From: Sphingobacteriales bacterium
GTDB lineage: Bacteria; Bacteroidota; Bacteroidia; Chitinophagales; LD1
NCBI GenBank assembly: GCA_018262795.1
Contig: JADFDM010000010.1
Location: forward strand, 80,355-144,354
Direction: 5' to 3'
Length of the DNA: 64,000 nt
Part shown: positions 9,548 to 19,227 of the stretch, one piece after another
How positions within the stretch are numbered: position 1 is the first letter of the stretch
Layout of the letters: the number at the start of each line of letters is the position of its first letter
Program-made: the position numbers and the translations under genes
The notes under the pieces: generated by a model
What the model was told of the DNA's origin: nothing
Database searches by the model: none
What the model saw: only the letters and a program-made list of their open reading frames with translations

Positions 9548-9677
9548 ATTAAGACCGAGGATCGTACTGTGTAGTATTACCTTGCTTGCCCAATGGCGGC
9601 ACGAGCCGCCTTCTCTACTATCTACGGTTTTCGCTGATAAAGTTGCGTGTTCATGCTTCCGTATAATTTTCAAAAAT
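9548..9677 (-). pseudogene. Decayed duplicate of leader, cas2 end and cas4 start
   Basis: Three pieces in this gap match the intact locus. Bases 9548-9560 are identical to 7683-7695 beside the leader (ATTAAGACCGAGG). Bases 9571-9596 resemble the cas2 3' region at 7755-7780, with about six mismatches. Bases 9591-9677 align without gaps to the cas4 N-terminal region at 9354-9440, with about 20 mismatches in 87 columns counted by eye. In the cas4 frame the copy reads LYGSMNTQLYQRKP and then a TAG stop, so it is dead. The order repeat, leader edge, cas2, cas4 matches the intact unit, pointing to a tandem duplication that collapsed by internal deletions. Confidence 0.75.
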
Positions 9678-9736
9678 CTCATAAACTATCATGTAAAGTA
9701 ATCTAAGGATCCAATATGTCAAAGAACAGTTAATAC

Positions 9737-12700
9737 TCAACTCACTTTTGGGGAGATGTCGGCATTTAGTTGTTGGGCAAATTGCAGCCATTGTTTGTTG
9801 CTTATTGCCAGCTTTAAATTTTTCCAGTCATCTCCTTGAAGTTCATTTATTTGCTGCAATACCCATAGGCCTTTTTTGGCAATGTGGTAAGCGCCATTGG
9901 CATCGGCATCTTTAGGGCGCGAATCATCGGCAAGGCGCGAATCGAAAAATGGCTCGACAGGCGAAAGGATGTAGTCTTGCTCATCTGTTCCGGCCTTGCC
10001 ATTGTTATGACGCAGGGCGAGCAGCGTGACCATAGCTCGCAGCAGGGCTTTATAAAAATCGGCACTGGATTGGGCGGTGATGGCTGTGACTAAATCATCT
10101 GCGCTGCCGTAAGCAATGTTGTGGGCGCTGAATAAATCTTCTAAGGCTTGGGTCACATTTACGGCTTCTTGTGCGCCTTTGCCGTTGGCGGCTTTGGGGT
10201 TCCAGCGGTAGCGCGGTTGGTTGGTGCTGCACAGGGTCCATCGGGTGCGGCTGCCTTCGGCTTTGTCGGTAAAATCTTTATAGTCGAAGGTAAATTCGAA
10301 CCACTGCTTGGCGGGGTTGTAGCGGATAGATTTGAACTTGGCGAGAAAGTTTTGCGCTTTTTCTATGCTTTCGTATTTCGGTTTCAGAAAGTCAACAAAG
10401 CCGGTGAGCGGATCTATTTTGCTGGTGTTCCAAGCGGGGACGTAGAACAGGAAGCCGCATTGCTTTTGTTTGTATTTCATGAAATCGGTATAGCTGCCGG
10501 TGAGTTGAAGGGCGTGGAGCAGGCCGCCCGGTTCGGTGGCTGTGCGGTCTTTAAAAACTAAATAGTTCAGCTTGTCAATCAGCATTTTTTCAAATTTCTG
10601 ATATACCTGCTTTTCTACTTTTTGCCTGCCGCGCTTAAAGCCGAAGTTGAGGTCTTCCATCACGACTATGGCATTGTGCTCGACCATCATTTTGGCTATT
10701 TCGTGTACGACATGTGACAGGTAGCCCTCTTTGAGTTCTTTGATATTTTCGATGAGGCCCCAGCCTTGCCTGGCTTTTAGGCGTTCTTCTTCTTTGAGGT
10801 GGAGCTTATTTTGATAATCGGTTTTGACATTGACCATATCTCCTTCTTTGTTGCGGTAGGAGTTGATGATTTGGTTTAGCGACATTTGCTTTTTGATGTT
10901 GCCTTTTTGGTCTATGAGGGTGAGGTAAAGCAGGTGGCGCTCGCCCCGGTCAATGCCGATAATATTTACAGAAGGGTTGTGTTGGAGGAATGATAGTACC
11001 TCTGCATTGACGTTATCGCGCCCGGTGGATTTAAAGTTGATAGTGATAGGTACATGGAACTGATACTTATCAAACGCAAAGCGCCTGTTGCTGATAATGG
11101 GATAGGCAAATTTATCTTTCAGTGCAGCGGCATGGTGCCCTTCGCGCAGGGTTTTTTCATCATAGTTCAGCGACTTTTTGCGGAAGAAAATTTCGGCCTG
11201 CCCATTTAACTTGTACACTACATTGGTTAAGTTGCCTTCGTGAAAGACCATTTTCCAATACATGGTGTGCAGATTGGGGCGGCCTTTACTGAAAGGTGAA
11301 AAGTCTTTGTTGTAAATTTGGAAGAGATAGAGTTTGCCCTGGTCCACTAATTGATTGATGTAGCTTTCGGGCAGGTTATGGAAAGTGATTTTGTAACCTT
11401 GTTGTTCTACTTCGCGGTAAAAGCCGCTCAGGTCAGCATAGCTACCGGTATCGGAAAATTGAAAATTGAAATTTTTCCAATCTTGATGCCTTGCTATGGA
11501 AGCCTTAAAAAAGTCAATAAGTTGATGGCAATGCACTAAATTAAACGTAGCTCCTTTCTTATGCGTTTCGTTTTTATAGTTCTCTAATAGCTCTGTGGAA
11601 GGGTTGTAGTATTGAATGTTTTTGGCTGAAAAAAATACTTTTGGCAGCATCTTATTTGCTCCCGGCAGTAGCTTGTAAACTACTTTTTCAAATACCTTTT
11701 CGCCTTCGGCTACTTCGGGCATTTGTTCAAATACCTTGTTGTATTTCTTGTCCATAACGGCTAAGTAATACAGGCCATCTTTGCGAAGCAATACGGAAGT
11801 GTTAGCGGTTTCTTTATTGGCATCCCATCCATCAAGCAAGGTGCTATTCTCAAAATTCAGTTTCACTTTTTCTGTGCTATAAGGCTTGCGAGTAAGGTAG
11901 TTTCGAGTTTTGTTATAGAGTGGGGTAAGGAGGTTGAGTTGATCAAATAGCGGGATAAATGCTCCGTAAAAACGTTCGTCTTTTTCACCTTCGAGCCGAG
12001 CAGGGTGCAGCGGCTTGATAAAGTGAAGGAGGTTTTTGATAGCATCGAGAAAAGTTTTGATGGCGGCTACATTGGTTTTATCCTGTGCTAAGTTTTTCTC
12101 CTCCGGGTAATCGGTGTTCAGCAGGTCTTTTACAGCGGTATAGGCGGTTTCTATTCTTTGGAAGAGATTATTGCCTTCTTCATCTTTGCTGAATGTGGCA
12201 AAATAATTGCACAGCGGTCGGCTGGCTGCTGTTAAGTTTTTTTCTTTCAGCACATCGGCTTCGCTGCTGTAGGCTAATAGTGCTTCTTCTATTTCATAGA
12301 TACTGTAATACGACTGTTTCTGCCATTTTTCTTTTCCATTTTCGTAGGCTTTAGTGAGCTTTTTGCCGACTGCCAACGGATTTACGGTGGTGGTGTAGTA
12401 GTGTTCAAGTGCATTCTTAATGACCTGCCAATCGCCAAAAATATTTTGTGAGATATTAGTAAGAGCGAGATCATTGCGCACAAAGATTTTGGAGCGGTCG
12501 TCCTCCTTCAGTTCCTGTAGTAGCTTTTGCAATTCTGCAAAAACAGAAATAGATCGGTTGTCTTTTTCAAAATGGACAAGTTGGGTAGCAAAGAAATTTT
12601 CAATGGCGGACAATACTTCGCTGTCATTCTCAAAAGTCTCCGGCAAAAATGAAATGCTTTCGCGGTCGCTCAGTATTTGTTTGTAAAGTTCTTTGAACTG

Positions 12701-13573
12701 AGGTACCCTTCTGAATTTTTCGCCTTCCTTTTTGGCTTCGGCAGTTCTGCGCTGGTTGTAGAGGTTAATGTATTCATTAAGCCCTCGTATTTTATTTTGC
12801 TGTTCGGTGGTTTTGCCGCCCAACACAGCATTGTATAAATCAATACCGTTTTGAGTAAGTGTGTGATTAAAGAAACTGAGGGCGAATATTTCAGGAAGGG
12901 TGGTGCCTTGAAGTTCGGGAGCAAGTTCCTTCTCAATAGCCGATAGATCAAGATCGGGGTATTCTGTTTGAATCCAATCAAACACTCGGGAATTATCTAA
13001 AAACTTAGGCAAGTTTTCATGTACCAAGCGAAATGCTACAGCTGTTGCTTTTTCCTCATGGGTATAAATGTTGGCGCGGTTCTGGTGAAACCCGGTGAAA
13101 TAGGTAGTAAAGTCTTTGAACTCTGCCAGCAGCTTTTTATCCTCCTCACTTGTAACAAATTCGGGAAGCGCCTTGCGGATAAGTTCTTTATCAAATAACA
13201 CCTTCCAAATTTCTTGCACCTTCGAGGCTTCACTTTTGTTGAAAGCATCACCAATCTGCTTGCGCATACCGGCTTTCAGAGATTCAAAATTCTTTTTGTC
13301 GGCTTCCTCTTTTTCTTTCTTATGATACAGTTCTTCATAAGATTGTAAGCCATCAAGGGCTAAGTTGTTGAGAGCCGTTGCAATAAAATGTTGATGATAA
13401 CGGTCAATTATCTTTTTGACCATTTTGTAGGCTTTCGCTCGGTGTTCATCCTGTTGCAACAATCCCTTTTGCTCTATATGCTCTTTCGTTTTCCCTTGTG
13501 GTATCAATTCAAAGCGGAGCGTTTTGGACAGTTGGTATTTTCCGATAAACCGATCGAGAGTTTTTGATTCCAT
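9737..13573 (-). CDS. cas12a: CRISPR effector nuclease Cas12a (Cpf1)
   Basis: A 1278-residue single-protein effector of type V-A. It processes its own pre-crRNA and cuts DNA with one RuvC site. Residues placed from the sequence are RuvC-I Asp875 (IIGIDRGERHLLYL), RuvC-II Glu973 (VVMEDLNFGFKRG) and RuvC-III Asp1224 (DADANGAYHIAKKG). The Nuc-domain Arg is probably Arg1188 (ALRHNNG), and the crRNA-processing residues His840 and Lys848 lie in FHVPITINFKSTG. The N-terminal WED-I and REC lobe occupy roughly residues 1-600. Length and all active residues are intact, so the protein should be active. It is first in the minus-strand series, and its handle-type repeat matches the array. The 235-base gap to cas4 is filled by relic DNA. 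Confidence 0.98.
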   Translation of the reverse strand: MESKTLDRFIGKYQLSKTLRFELIPQGKTKEHIEQKGLLQQDEHRAKAYKMVKKIIDRYHQHFIATALNNLALDGLQSYEELYHKKEKEEADKKNFESLKAGMRKQIGDAFNKSEASKVQEIWKVLFDKELIRKALPEFVTSEEDKKLLAEFKDFTTYFTGFHQNRANIYTHEEKATAVAFRLVHENLPKFLDNSRVFDWIQTEYPDLDLSAIEKELAPELQGTTLPEIFALSFFNHTLTQNGIDLYNAVLGGKTTEQQNKIRGLNEYINLYNQRRTAEAKKEGEKFRRVPQFKELYKQILSDRESISFLPETFENDSEVLSAIENFFATQLVHFEKDNRSISVFAELQKLLQELKEDDRSKIFVRNDLALTNISQNIFGDWQVIKNALEHYYTTTVNPLAVGKKLTKAYENGKEKWQKQSYYSIYEIEEALLAYSSEADVLKEKNLTAASRPLCNYFATFSKDEEGNNLFQRIETAYTAVKDLLNTDYPEEKNLAQDKTNVAAIKTFLDAIKNLLHFIKPLHPARLEGEKDERFYGAFIPLFDQLNLLTPLYNKTRNYLTRKPYSTEKVKLNFENSTLLDGWDANKETANTSVLLRKDGLYYLAVMDKKYNKVFEQMPEVAEGEKVFEKVVYKLLPGANKMLPKVFFSAKNIQYYNPSTELLENYKNETHKKGATFNLVHCHQLIDFFKASIARHQDWKNFNFQFSDTGSYADLSGFYREVEQQGYKITFHNLPESYINQLVDQGKLYLFQIYNKDFSPFSKGRPNLHTMYWKMVFHEGNLTNVVYKLNGQAEIFFRKKSLNYDEKTLREGHHAAALKDKFAYPIISNRRFAFDKYQFHVPITINFKSTGRDNVNAEVLSFLQHNPSVNIIGIDRGERHLLYLTLIDQKGNIKKQMSLNQIINSYRNKEGDMVNVKTDYQNKLHLKEEERLKARQGWGLIENIKELKEGYLSHVVHEIAKMMVEHNAIVVMEDLNFGFKRGRQKVEKQVYQKFEKMLIDKLNYLVFKDRTATEPGGLLHALQLTGSYTDFMKYKQKQCGFLFYVPAWNTSKIDPLTGFVDFLKPKYESIEKAQNFLAKFKSIRYNPAKQWFEFTFDYKDFTDKAEGSRTRWTLCSTNQPRYRWNPKAANGKGAQEAVNVTQALEDLFSAHNIAYGSADDLVTAITAQSSADFYKALLRAMVTLLALRHNNGKAGTDEQDYILSPVEPFFDSRLADDSRPKDADANGAYHIAKKGLWVLQQINELQGDDWKNLKLAISNKQWLQFAQQLNADISPKVS

Positions 13574-14278
13574 TGGTTACAGTTTTAATGATTTAGTAAA
13601 GAGGTTGTTGAAAACAGATTCAAATTACTAAAGTTATTGAAATCACATCGTTAACCGTGATGCAAGCGTTGCCTAAATGCCTTGCTCCCTGCGAGTCATG
13701 CCCGTCCGCGTCTGTAGCCAAGCCGGTATGTATGAGGCGCGCCCGCCTGACCAGATAGGAGGGCAAGGATGCTTGAATTACTCAGTGAGGCAAAGCAGGA
13801 ATTTCCCACTGGTGCAAGGCTATACCGTTTAGGCTCCAAGCTACTCAACTCTCTTCGATAAAATCTTGAGGCCAAAAGAAAGACCCAAATCTATATTTTG
13901 TGAAATGGTTATTGGCCGAAATACTTTCAGCAGAGTTCCTCATTTATTTACAAGCACAATTATAAAATAGGAGGTGTGCAACCTGATTATTAAAGCCAAA
14001 AAATGCGGACTCAGCACTATTATCACTGACCATAAAACGGATGATGTAGTAAACAAATGATTTGCCTTCGGTAAAAATTAAATTCATAGGTATTTCGTTT
14101 GAAAGGGACGAATAAAAAATGAAATTGATGCTTTGAATGAGCGGTGACTGATTCGTGCAATTAAAAAAAGTTGAACCCCCTAAAGCCAATAAAGTACAAC
14201 CCTGTTGATCCCCCCATTCGCTACAATCAACATAAAACAGTCTAAAAGTCGTTCTCGTTTAGCAGAGCCACTTACCAA
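13574..14278. other. Long intergenic region upstream of cas12a with a GC-rich block
   Basis: About 700 bases separate the divergent cas12a and GH3 genes, so both promoters should lie here. Bases around 13660-13800 are clearly richer in G and C than the flanks and can pair locally: CCTTGC near 13680 with GCAAGG near 13763, plus a GGCGCGCC palindrome. A 30-codon frame at 13769-13861 and an 81-codon minus frame at 13944-14189 exist, but neither resembles a known protein. I could not match the block to tRNA, RNase P RNA, tmRNA or an insertion-sequence end. It may be a multicopy element or a structured RNA. Confidence 0.4.
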
Positions 14279-17248
14279 ATGTTTTGTTCCTTAGCGCCTA
14301 TGGGTTTCTCCACCATCCCTTTCCAATTCTTTCCCGCCCACCGAAAGCCCCTGCTGATGCTCGGCTGCTTACTATTTAGCCATTGGCTTTTCGCCCAACC
14401 CGACTTCCTCCAGTGGCAATCTAACAAACCCTGCACCCATTGGGTGGACTCCGTTTACAACACCCTCACTCCCGAAGAGCGCATCGGTCAATTCTTTATG
14501 CTCGCAGCCTATACTGATGGCAAAAACTACAACATGGATTCTGTGCTGTCCCTCATCCGCAGCGGAAAAGCCGGAGGGGTTATCTTCTTCAAAGGCAACC
14601 CGACCGCACAGGCTGTATGGACCAACCGAATTCAAAACACCGGCAAAGTAGGCAGCTTTATTGCCATTGATGGCGAGTGGGGGCTGGCTATGCGTCTGGA
14701 TTCTACCATCTCATTCCCCCGCCAAATGACCTTAGGCGCTCTTTCCCAAAATGATCTCATCTACCAAATGGGTCGCGAAATTGGAAGAGAATGCAAACGC
14801 ATCGGCATCAACATCAACTTTGCTCCCGTGGTGGACATCAACAACAATCCCCTTAACCCCGTTATCAACGAGCGTTCTTTCGGGGAAGATAAATACCAAG
14901 TAGCTCTCAAAGGATTAGAATATGCCAGCGGCTTACAGCAAGAAGGCGTGCTCGCCTGCGCCAAACATTTCCCCGGCCATGGCGATGTGACCGTAGATTC
15001 TCACAAAGACCTTCCCACCATCACCAAATCCTACAGCAGCTTAGACAGCTTCGAGTTCTATCCCTTCAAAATAATGTTCAACAACGGCACGGGCAGCGTT
15101 ATGATTGCCCACCTCAATGTTCCTTCCCTCGATAGCGACTCCAACTCGGTTGCCTCGCTCTCCCACAAAATTGCCACCGACCTGCTGCGCGATACCCTCG
15201 GCTTTCAAGGCTTGGCCTTCTCCGATGCGCTCAACATGAGAGGGGTGAGCAAATTCTACACCCCCGGCACGGTGGACTCTATCGCTTTTATGGCCGGCTG
15301 CGATATTCTGGTGTTTAGCGAAAATGCTTCCTCCGGCATTTCAAAAATCAAAATGGCTTTAGACAGCGGAATTATTTCCGGCCCTGAAATGGAAGCGCGG
15401 GTCAAAAAGGTGCTGGCTTATAAATATTTGTTGGGGTTGAACCATCCGGCACAAATAAAAACCGACAGCCTCTATCAAGATTTGAATACCATTGAAGCAC
15501 AGAATCTTTGCCAAAAACTATTTGAACAATCGCTCACCATAGCCGCCAATCAAGACAAGCTGCTGCCCTTCCACAATTGGAATTACAAAAAGGTTGCCTC
15601 CCTTTCTATTGGCAATACAGGCTACACCCGCTTTCAAAATTCTATCAACGATTTTGTAGAAGTCAGTCTGTTCAATCAGTCCGATGACCGCAACAGCAAA
15701 GCCTTTGATTCTTTGATAGATACCTTAGCCACTTACGATTTGGTCATCATTGATCTACACGGCATGAGCCGCTACGCTGCCCGCGATTACAATGTGACTG
15801 ATGAAAGCAAAAAATTTATCGAAGCACTTTCCGGCAGAACCAAAGTAGTGCTCACCGTCTTCGGCAATGCTTACAGCCTGCGGTTTTTTCAGTTTTTACC
15901 CTGGGTTGTTTGCGCCTATGAGGATAACGATTACACCAACCTTGCTGCTGCCAATGCTTTATTCGGAGCCGAACAAATTGCCGGAAGGCTACCCGTAACC
16001 TCCTGCGATTCTTTCCCCGCAGGCAAGGGCTTTATGTTCGATACCATTTACCGGTTAAAAATTTCTTCCCCGATTGAGGCCGGCATAAATCCCGATAAAT
16101 TCCGGCATTTAGATGAAATCATCAATTCAGCCATCAGCAAAAAGGCCTTTCCGGGTTGCCAGTTGCTCATCGCTAAAGATGGGCAGGTCATTCTAAACAA
16201 AACTTATGGCAGCAAAGTGTATGAATTCAACGACCCGGTGCGCAAAACTGACTTGTACGATATTGCCTCCATTACCAAAGTAGCCGCCACCACGCTTGCC
16301 GTGATGAAGCTGTACGATGAAAAGAAAATTGATCTCAACGGAACGGTCGAAGACTATCTGAAACTTCCGAAGAACGCGACCATCAAACATCTTCACGTGC
16401 GCGATATTCTCACCCACCAAGCCGGATTAAAGCCGTTCTTTATGTTTTGGAAACAAACCGTAGGGGATAGCTTTGCGACCTATTACAGAACTACTCCCCA
16501 AAATAATTTTACCATACAGGTAGCCGATAGTCTGTACCTGCGCAATGATTTCCCCGATTCAATGTGGATGCAAATAGCCACCTCTGAAGTGAACCCTCAC
16601 CCGAAGTACGTTTACAGCGATCTGGACTTTTATATTCTCCAAAAAATAGTCGAAGCGGTATCCGGTGAATCTTTAGATGAGTATGTGCGCAAGAATTTTT
16701 ATGAGCCGATGGGCTTAACCCGTATTGGATATTTACCGCTGAAAAGATTTACGAAGGGCAGAATCCCTCCCACCGAAAACGATACCTCCTTCCGCAAACA
16801 ACTCATTCGCGGTTACGTTCACGATCAGGGATGCGCCATGTATGGTGGCGTAGCGGGCCATGCCGGAGTATTTAGCAATGCTTTTGATTTGGCCGCAGTG
16901 TTTCAAATGTTGCTGAATGGGGGCAACTATAATCATCACTCCTTCCTAAAACCTTCTACCATTAAACTGTTCACTTCGCGGCAATCTAAAATTTCTCGAA
17001 GAGGCTTCGGGTTCGACAAGCCCGAACCGGATGTTACCAAGCCCTCCCCTTGTTATGACGGCACTCCGCTAATGGTGTTTGGCCACACCGGCTTTACCGG
17101 CACTTGCGTATGGAGCGATCCTGAAAACAATCTCACTTACATCTTCCTCAGCAACCGTGTGTACCCCAATGCCGAAAACAATATGTTGGTAAAACTGAAT
17201 GTGCGAACCGATTTGCAGGAGAGTATTTATAAAGCACTGGTAAAGTAA
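14279..17248 (+). CDS. GH3 beta-N-acetylhexosaminidase fused to a beta-lactamase-like serine hydrolase
   Basis: A 989-residue two-domain exported enzyme. After a hydrophobic leader (LLMLGCLLFSHWLFAQ), residues about 45-400 are a glycoside hydrolase 3 domain of the NagZ type. It shows the general-acid loop KHFPGHGDVTVDSHKDLP and nucleophile Asp316 in FSDALNM. A GH3 C-terminal alpha/beta domain follows. Residues about 600-989 are a class C beta-lactamase/DD-peptidase fold with Ser664-x-x-Lys667 (SITK), Tyr779-Ser-Asp and His936-Thr-Gly. The pairing suggests trimming of peptidoglycan fragments, both sugar and peptide, in the periplasm. Such fusions occur in Bacteroidota. An internal Met at 14300 or 14357 could also be the start. 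Confidence 0.9.
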   Translation: MFCSLAPMGFSTIPFQFFPAHRKPLLMLGCLLFSHWLFAQPDFLQWQSNKPCTHWVDSVYNTLTPEERIGQFFMLAAYTDGKNYNMDSVLSLIRSGKAGGVIFFKGNPTAQAVWTNRIQNTGKVGSFIAIDGEWGLAMRLDSTISFPRQMTLGALSQNDLIYQMGREIGRECKRIGININFAPVVDINNNPLNPVINERSFGEDKYQVALKGLEYASGLQQEGVLACAKHFPGHGDVTVDSHKDLPTITKSYSSLDSFEFYPFKIMFNNGTGSVMIAHLNVPSLDSDSNSVASLSHKIATDLLRDTLGFQGLAFSDALNMRGVSKFYTPGTVDSIAFMAGCDILVFSENASSGISKIKMALDSGIISGPEMEARVKKVLAYKYLLGLNHPAQIKTDSLYQDLNTIEAQNLCQKLFEQSLTIAANQDKLLPFHNWNYKKVASLSIGNTGYTRFQNSINDFVEVSLFNQSDDRNSKAFDSLIDTLATYDLVIIDLHGMSRYAARDYNVTDESKKFIEALSGRTKVVLTVFGNAYSLRFFQFLPWVVCAYEDNDYTNLAAANALFGAEQIAGRLPVTSCDSFPAGKGFMFDTIYRLKISSPIEAGINPDKFRHLDEIINSAISKKAFPGCQLLIAKDGQVILNKTYGSKVYEFNDPVRKTDLYDIASITKVAATTLAVMKLYDEKKIDLNGTVEDYLKLPKNATIKHLHVRDILTHQAGLKPFFMFWKQTVGDSFATYYRTTPQNNFTIQVADSLYLRNDFPDSMWMQIATSEVNPHPKYVYSDLDFYILQKIVEAVSGESLDEYVRKNFYEPMGLTRIGYLPLKRFTKGRIPPTENDTSFRKQLIRGYVHDQGCAMYGGVAGHAGVFSNAFDLAAVFQMLLNGGNYNHHSFLKPSTIKLFTSRQSKISRRGFGFDKPEPDVTKPSPCYDGTPLMVFGHTGFTGTCVWSDPENNLTYIFLSNRVYPNAENNMLVKLNVRTDLQESIYKALVK

Positions 17249-17267
17249 GTCCGTTTATTTTTCGAGC

Positions 17268-17288
17268 AGTGCTTTCTCGTAAAGCACT
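17268..17288. terminator. Hairpin between convergent genes
   Basis: AGTGCTTT, a 5-base loop CTCGT, and AAAGCACT form a perfect 8-bp stem between the convergent ends of the GH3 fusion gene and a glycosyltransferase gene. It could serve both directions. Neither strand has a long U-run directly after the stem, so its strength as an intrinsic terminator is uncertain. Confidence 0.5.
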
Positions 17289-17296
17289 ATTGCCCT

Positions 17297-18220
17297 TTAT
17301 AACAGTTTTTCAATGTCAGCAAAGGGAATGCAGAAGGTCAGCCTTAGCAATAGATTAACCCGGTACTTCAACTGGTGGCTGCTTGTATTTTTAGCGATGG
17401 CGTATAACATACATTTAATAGCACGAACTCTTTGCCGGTTGTAGATGTAGTGCTTACCCATATTGAAATAGCAATTAGCGAGCGTTTGTTTTTGGATGTC
17501 TTTGCTCGTTTTAGATCCCGGATGCGGAGGGGTAAAGATATACTCAAGCAAGCCTAAAAATTCCAATGGACTATTATACCTCTTGAGATTCACCGAGCGA
17601 TCTTCATGATCTACCACCACTACGGTAAACTGGTTTTCTATATATACCGGAGGGCACGTTGCAGAAACTCTCAGCCAAAGTTCAGTATCTTCTCCTATAA
17701 AAAATCTTTCATCGAAAGGAATTTGCTTTAAAACAGTGCTACGGATACACACCTGCTGGCAATGAATAGGGTGGGTAACAATAAAATCAAACACAGATTG
17801 ATTGCCCCGTGAAAAATCTACTCGCATAAACTCATCAGCGCTTTTTTTCACCACTAATCCGGTGAAGAAAAAATTTTCCGCTTGTTTCTTTTCTGCAAGA
17901 TAGCCGGCCAACTGTTGCAGTCTATCTTGCAAATAGTAGTCATCACTATCTAAAAAGCAAATGTATTTTCCGCTACTATTTCTAATGCCATTGTTTCTTG
18001 CCGCGCATCTCTCTGCATTTTTTTGGTAGATATATTTTATGCGAGGGTCTTCAGCTGCATAAGACTGAGCTATGCTTTTGGTATTATCTGTAGAGCCATC
18101 ATCTACTAGTAGCAGTTCCCAATCGGAGAAAGTTTGCGCCTGCACACTTTCAATGGCCTTGCCTATCAAATGTGCCCGGTTATAAGTAGGGAGGATGATG
18201 GAGAAAAATGGGAGGGTCAT
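17297..18220 (-). CDS. Family 2 glycosyltransferase
   Basis: A GT-A fold glycosyltransferase of about 307 residues. It has the nucleotide-sugar binding start FFSIILPTYNRAHLIGKAIESV, the LLVDDGSTDNT loop, and the metal-binding motif FLDSDDYY. It should transfer a sugar to a growing surface glycan on the inner face of the membrane; donor and acceptor cannot be told. I chose the ATG at 18220, which overlaps the upstream stop as ATGA, rather than the longer ATG at 18247, because the domain starts right after it. It is the last gene of the long minus-strand polysaccharide operon. Confidence 0.9.
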   Translation of the reverse strand: MTLPFFSIILPTYNRAHLIGKAIESVQAQTFSDWELLLVDDGSTDNTKSIAQSYAAEDPRIKYIYQKNAERCAARNNGIRNSSGKYICFLDSDDYYLQDRLQQLAGYLAEKKQAENFFFTGLVVKKSADEFMRVDFSRGNQSVFDFIVTHPIHCQQVCIRSTVLKQIPFDERFFIGEDTELWLRVSATCPPVYIENQFTVVVVDHEDRSVNLKRYNSPLEFLGLLEYIFTPPHPGSKTSKDIQKQTLANCYFNMGKHYIYNRQRVRAIKCMLYAIAKNTSSHQLKYRVNLLLRLTFCIPFADIEKLL

Positions 18221-19227
18221 CGGGGAAGAATATTTTTGATCATCCATTTAGCTCTTATGAAGTAGCTCACCTTTCTCTTATCGAAAAGAATTTCCGACTT
18301 TCTATATTCCGCCAATCCTGATTTATTGTAACAATAATGGAACCAAAGGTTTTGTAATTTTTTTAGCAAAAAATCTTTCTTAAATATTTGTGAGCGTCTA
18401 TTTGCTGTGACCATTTTTTCTAACAACGATTGGAGTTGAGGAGGAGAAGATTTAATAAGTGTGTAGTGTTGATGATTCAACTCTATATAGTCCTCAAGAA
18501 GTTCCGCATGGATGGGGCAACCCAGCTCTTCGAATTCGCGATGACGAATAATATTACTGTTAGCAATTTGATCCGATCTATATTTTTTTGAAACTTCCAG
18601 TTCATGTTGCCGTACTAGGTACCCCACAAATTGCAGATTATGAAGTCGCGTTACTCTTGATGCTCTCGTAAAGAAATCATAGTCTTCCGCATGAGGATAA
18701 TTAGCATCGAAAATTAGTTCGTATTTCTTCAGCGTTTCTGTTCTGAGCAATACGGTGCCGTGACTTACTTGGATTTGATATAGTTGCTTAAAGCAAATAT
18801 CCTCGTGGGTTTCTGCGTACCGGCAAACACCGACCGTTATATTCTCAGCAAAACTTTTGTACAAAGTACCGCAAATACCGATACTTTGGTTTTGCTCCAT
18901 GAAATGATATTGTTTCTCCAAGCGCTCCGGCATGCTAATATCATCCGCATCCATACGAGCAATATATTTGCCTTTACAAAGGGCAATCCCTTTATTTAAA
19001 GTAGCAATGAGTTTGATATTCACTTCATTATTCACCAGTCTAATTCGAGGGTCCTGATAGCTGCGGATAATTTTTTCACTGCCATCAGTACTGCCGTCAT
19101 TGATAATCAAGAATTCAAAATCGGTGAAACTTTGTTGCAAGATACTGTCTATTGCCTCCCGCAAGTAGAGCGCTCCATTATATACAGGCATTAATACCGA
19201 TATGGCCGGGCTTTCATTCTCCGTCAT
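18217..19227 (-). CDS. Family 2 glycosyltransferase
   Basis: A GT2 enzyme of about 336 residues. It begins at the ATG giving MTENESPAISVLMPVYNG and contains DFEFLIINDGSTDGSE and the DxD motif in ARMDADDISMP. It is strikingly similar to the glycosyltransferase at 25613-26665 in the same operon; both share long stretches of the N-terminal domain. One therefore probably arose from the other by duplication. It overlaps the preceding gene by 14 bases and the following one by 4, so translation is likely coupled. A longer start at 19269 exists but only adds residues outside the domain. Confidence 0.9.
   Translation of the reverse strand: MTENESPAISVLMPVYNGALYLREAIDSILQQSFTDFEFLIINDGSTDGSEKIIRSYQDPRIRLVNNEVNIKLIATLNKGIALCKGKYIARMDADDISMPERLEKQYHFMEQNQSIGICGTLYKSFAENITVGVCRYAETHEDICFKQLYQIQVSHGTVLLRTETLKKYELIFDANYPHAEDYDFFTRASRVTRLHNLQFVGYLVRQHELEVSKKYRSDQIANSNIIRHREFEELGCPIHAELLEDYIELNHQHYTLIKSSPPQLQSLLEKMVTANRRSQIFKKDFLLKKLQNLWFHYCYNKSGLAEYRKSEILFDKRKVSYFIRAKWMIKNILPR

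Noticed and set aside
10148..10561. 137-codon plus-strand frame opposite cas12a
   Set aside because: Shadow of the intact cas12a coding sequence; low-complexity Gly/Val/Phe composition.
13778..13787. TTACTCAGTG matching part of the CRISPR repeat
   Set aside because: Only 10 bases match, and from the non-handle half; no hairpin follows, so it is probably chance.
13944..14189. 81-codon frame on the minus strand upstream of cas12a
   Set aside because: Phe/Ser/Asn-rich peptide without a family, no start signal, in an AT-rich regulatory region.
17267..17275. CAGTGCTTT matching part of the CRISPR repeat
   Set aside because: Nine bases only, and it is one arm of a hairpin between convergent genes; no handle sequence is near.
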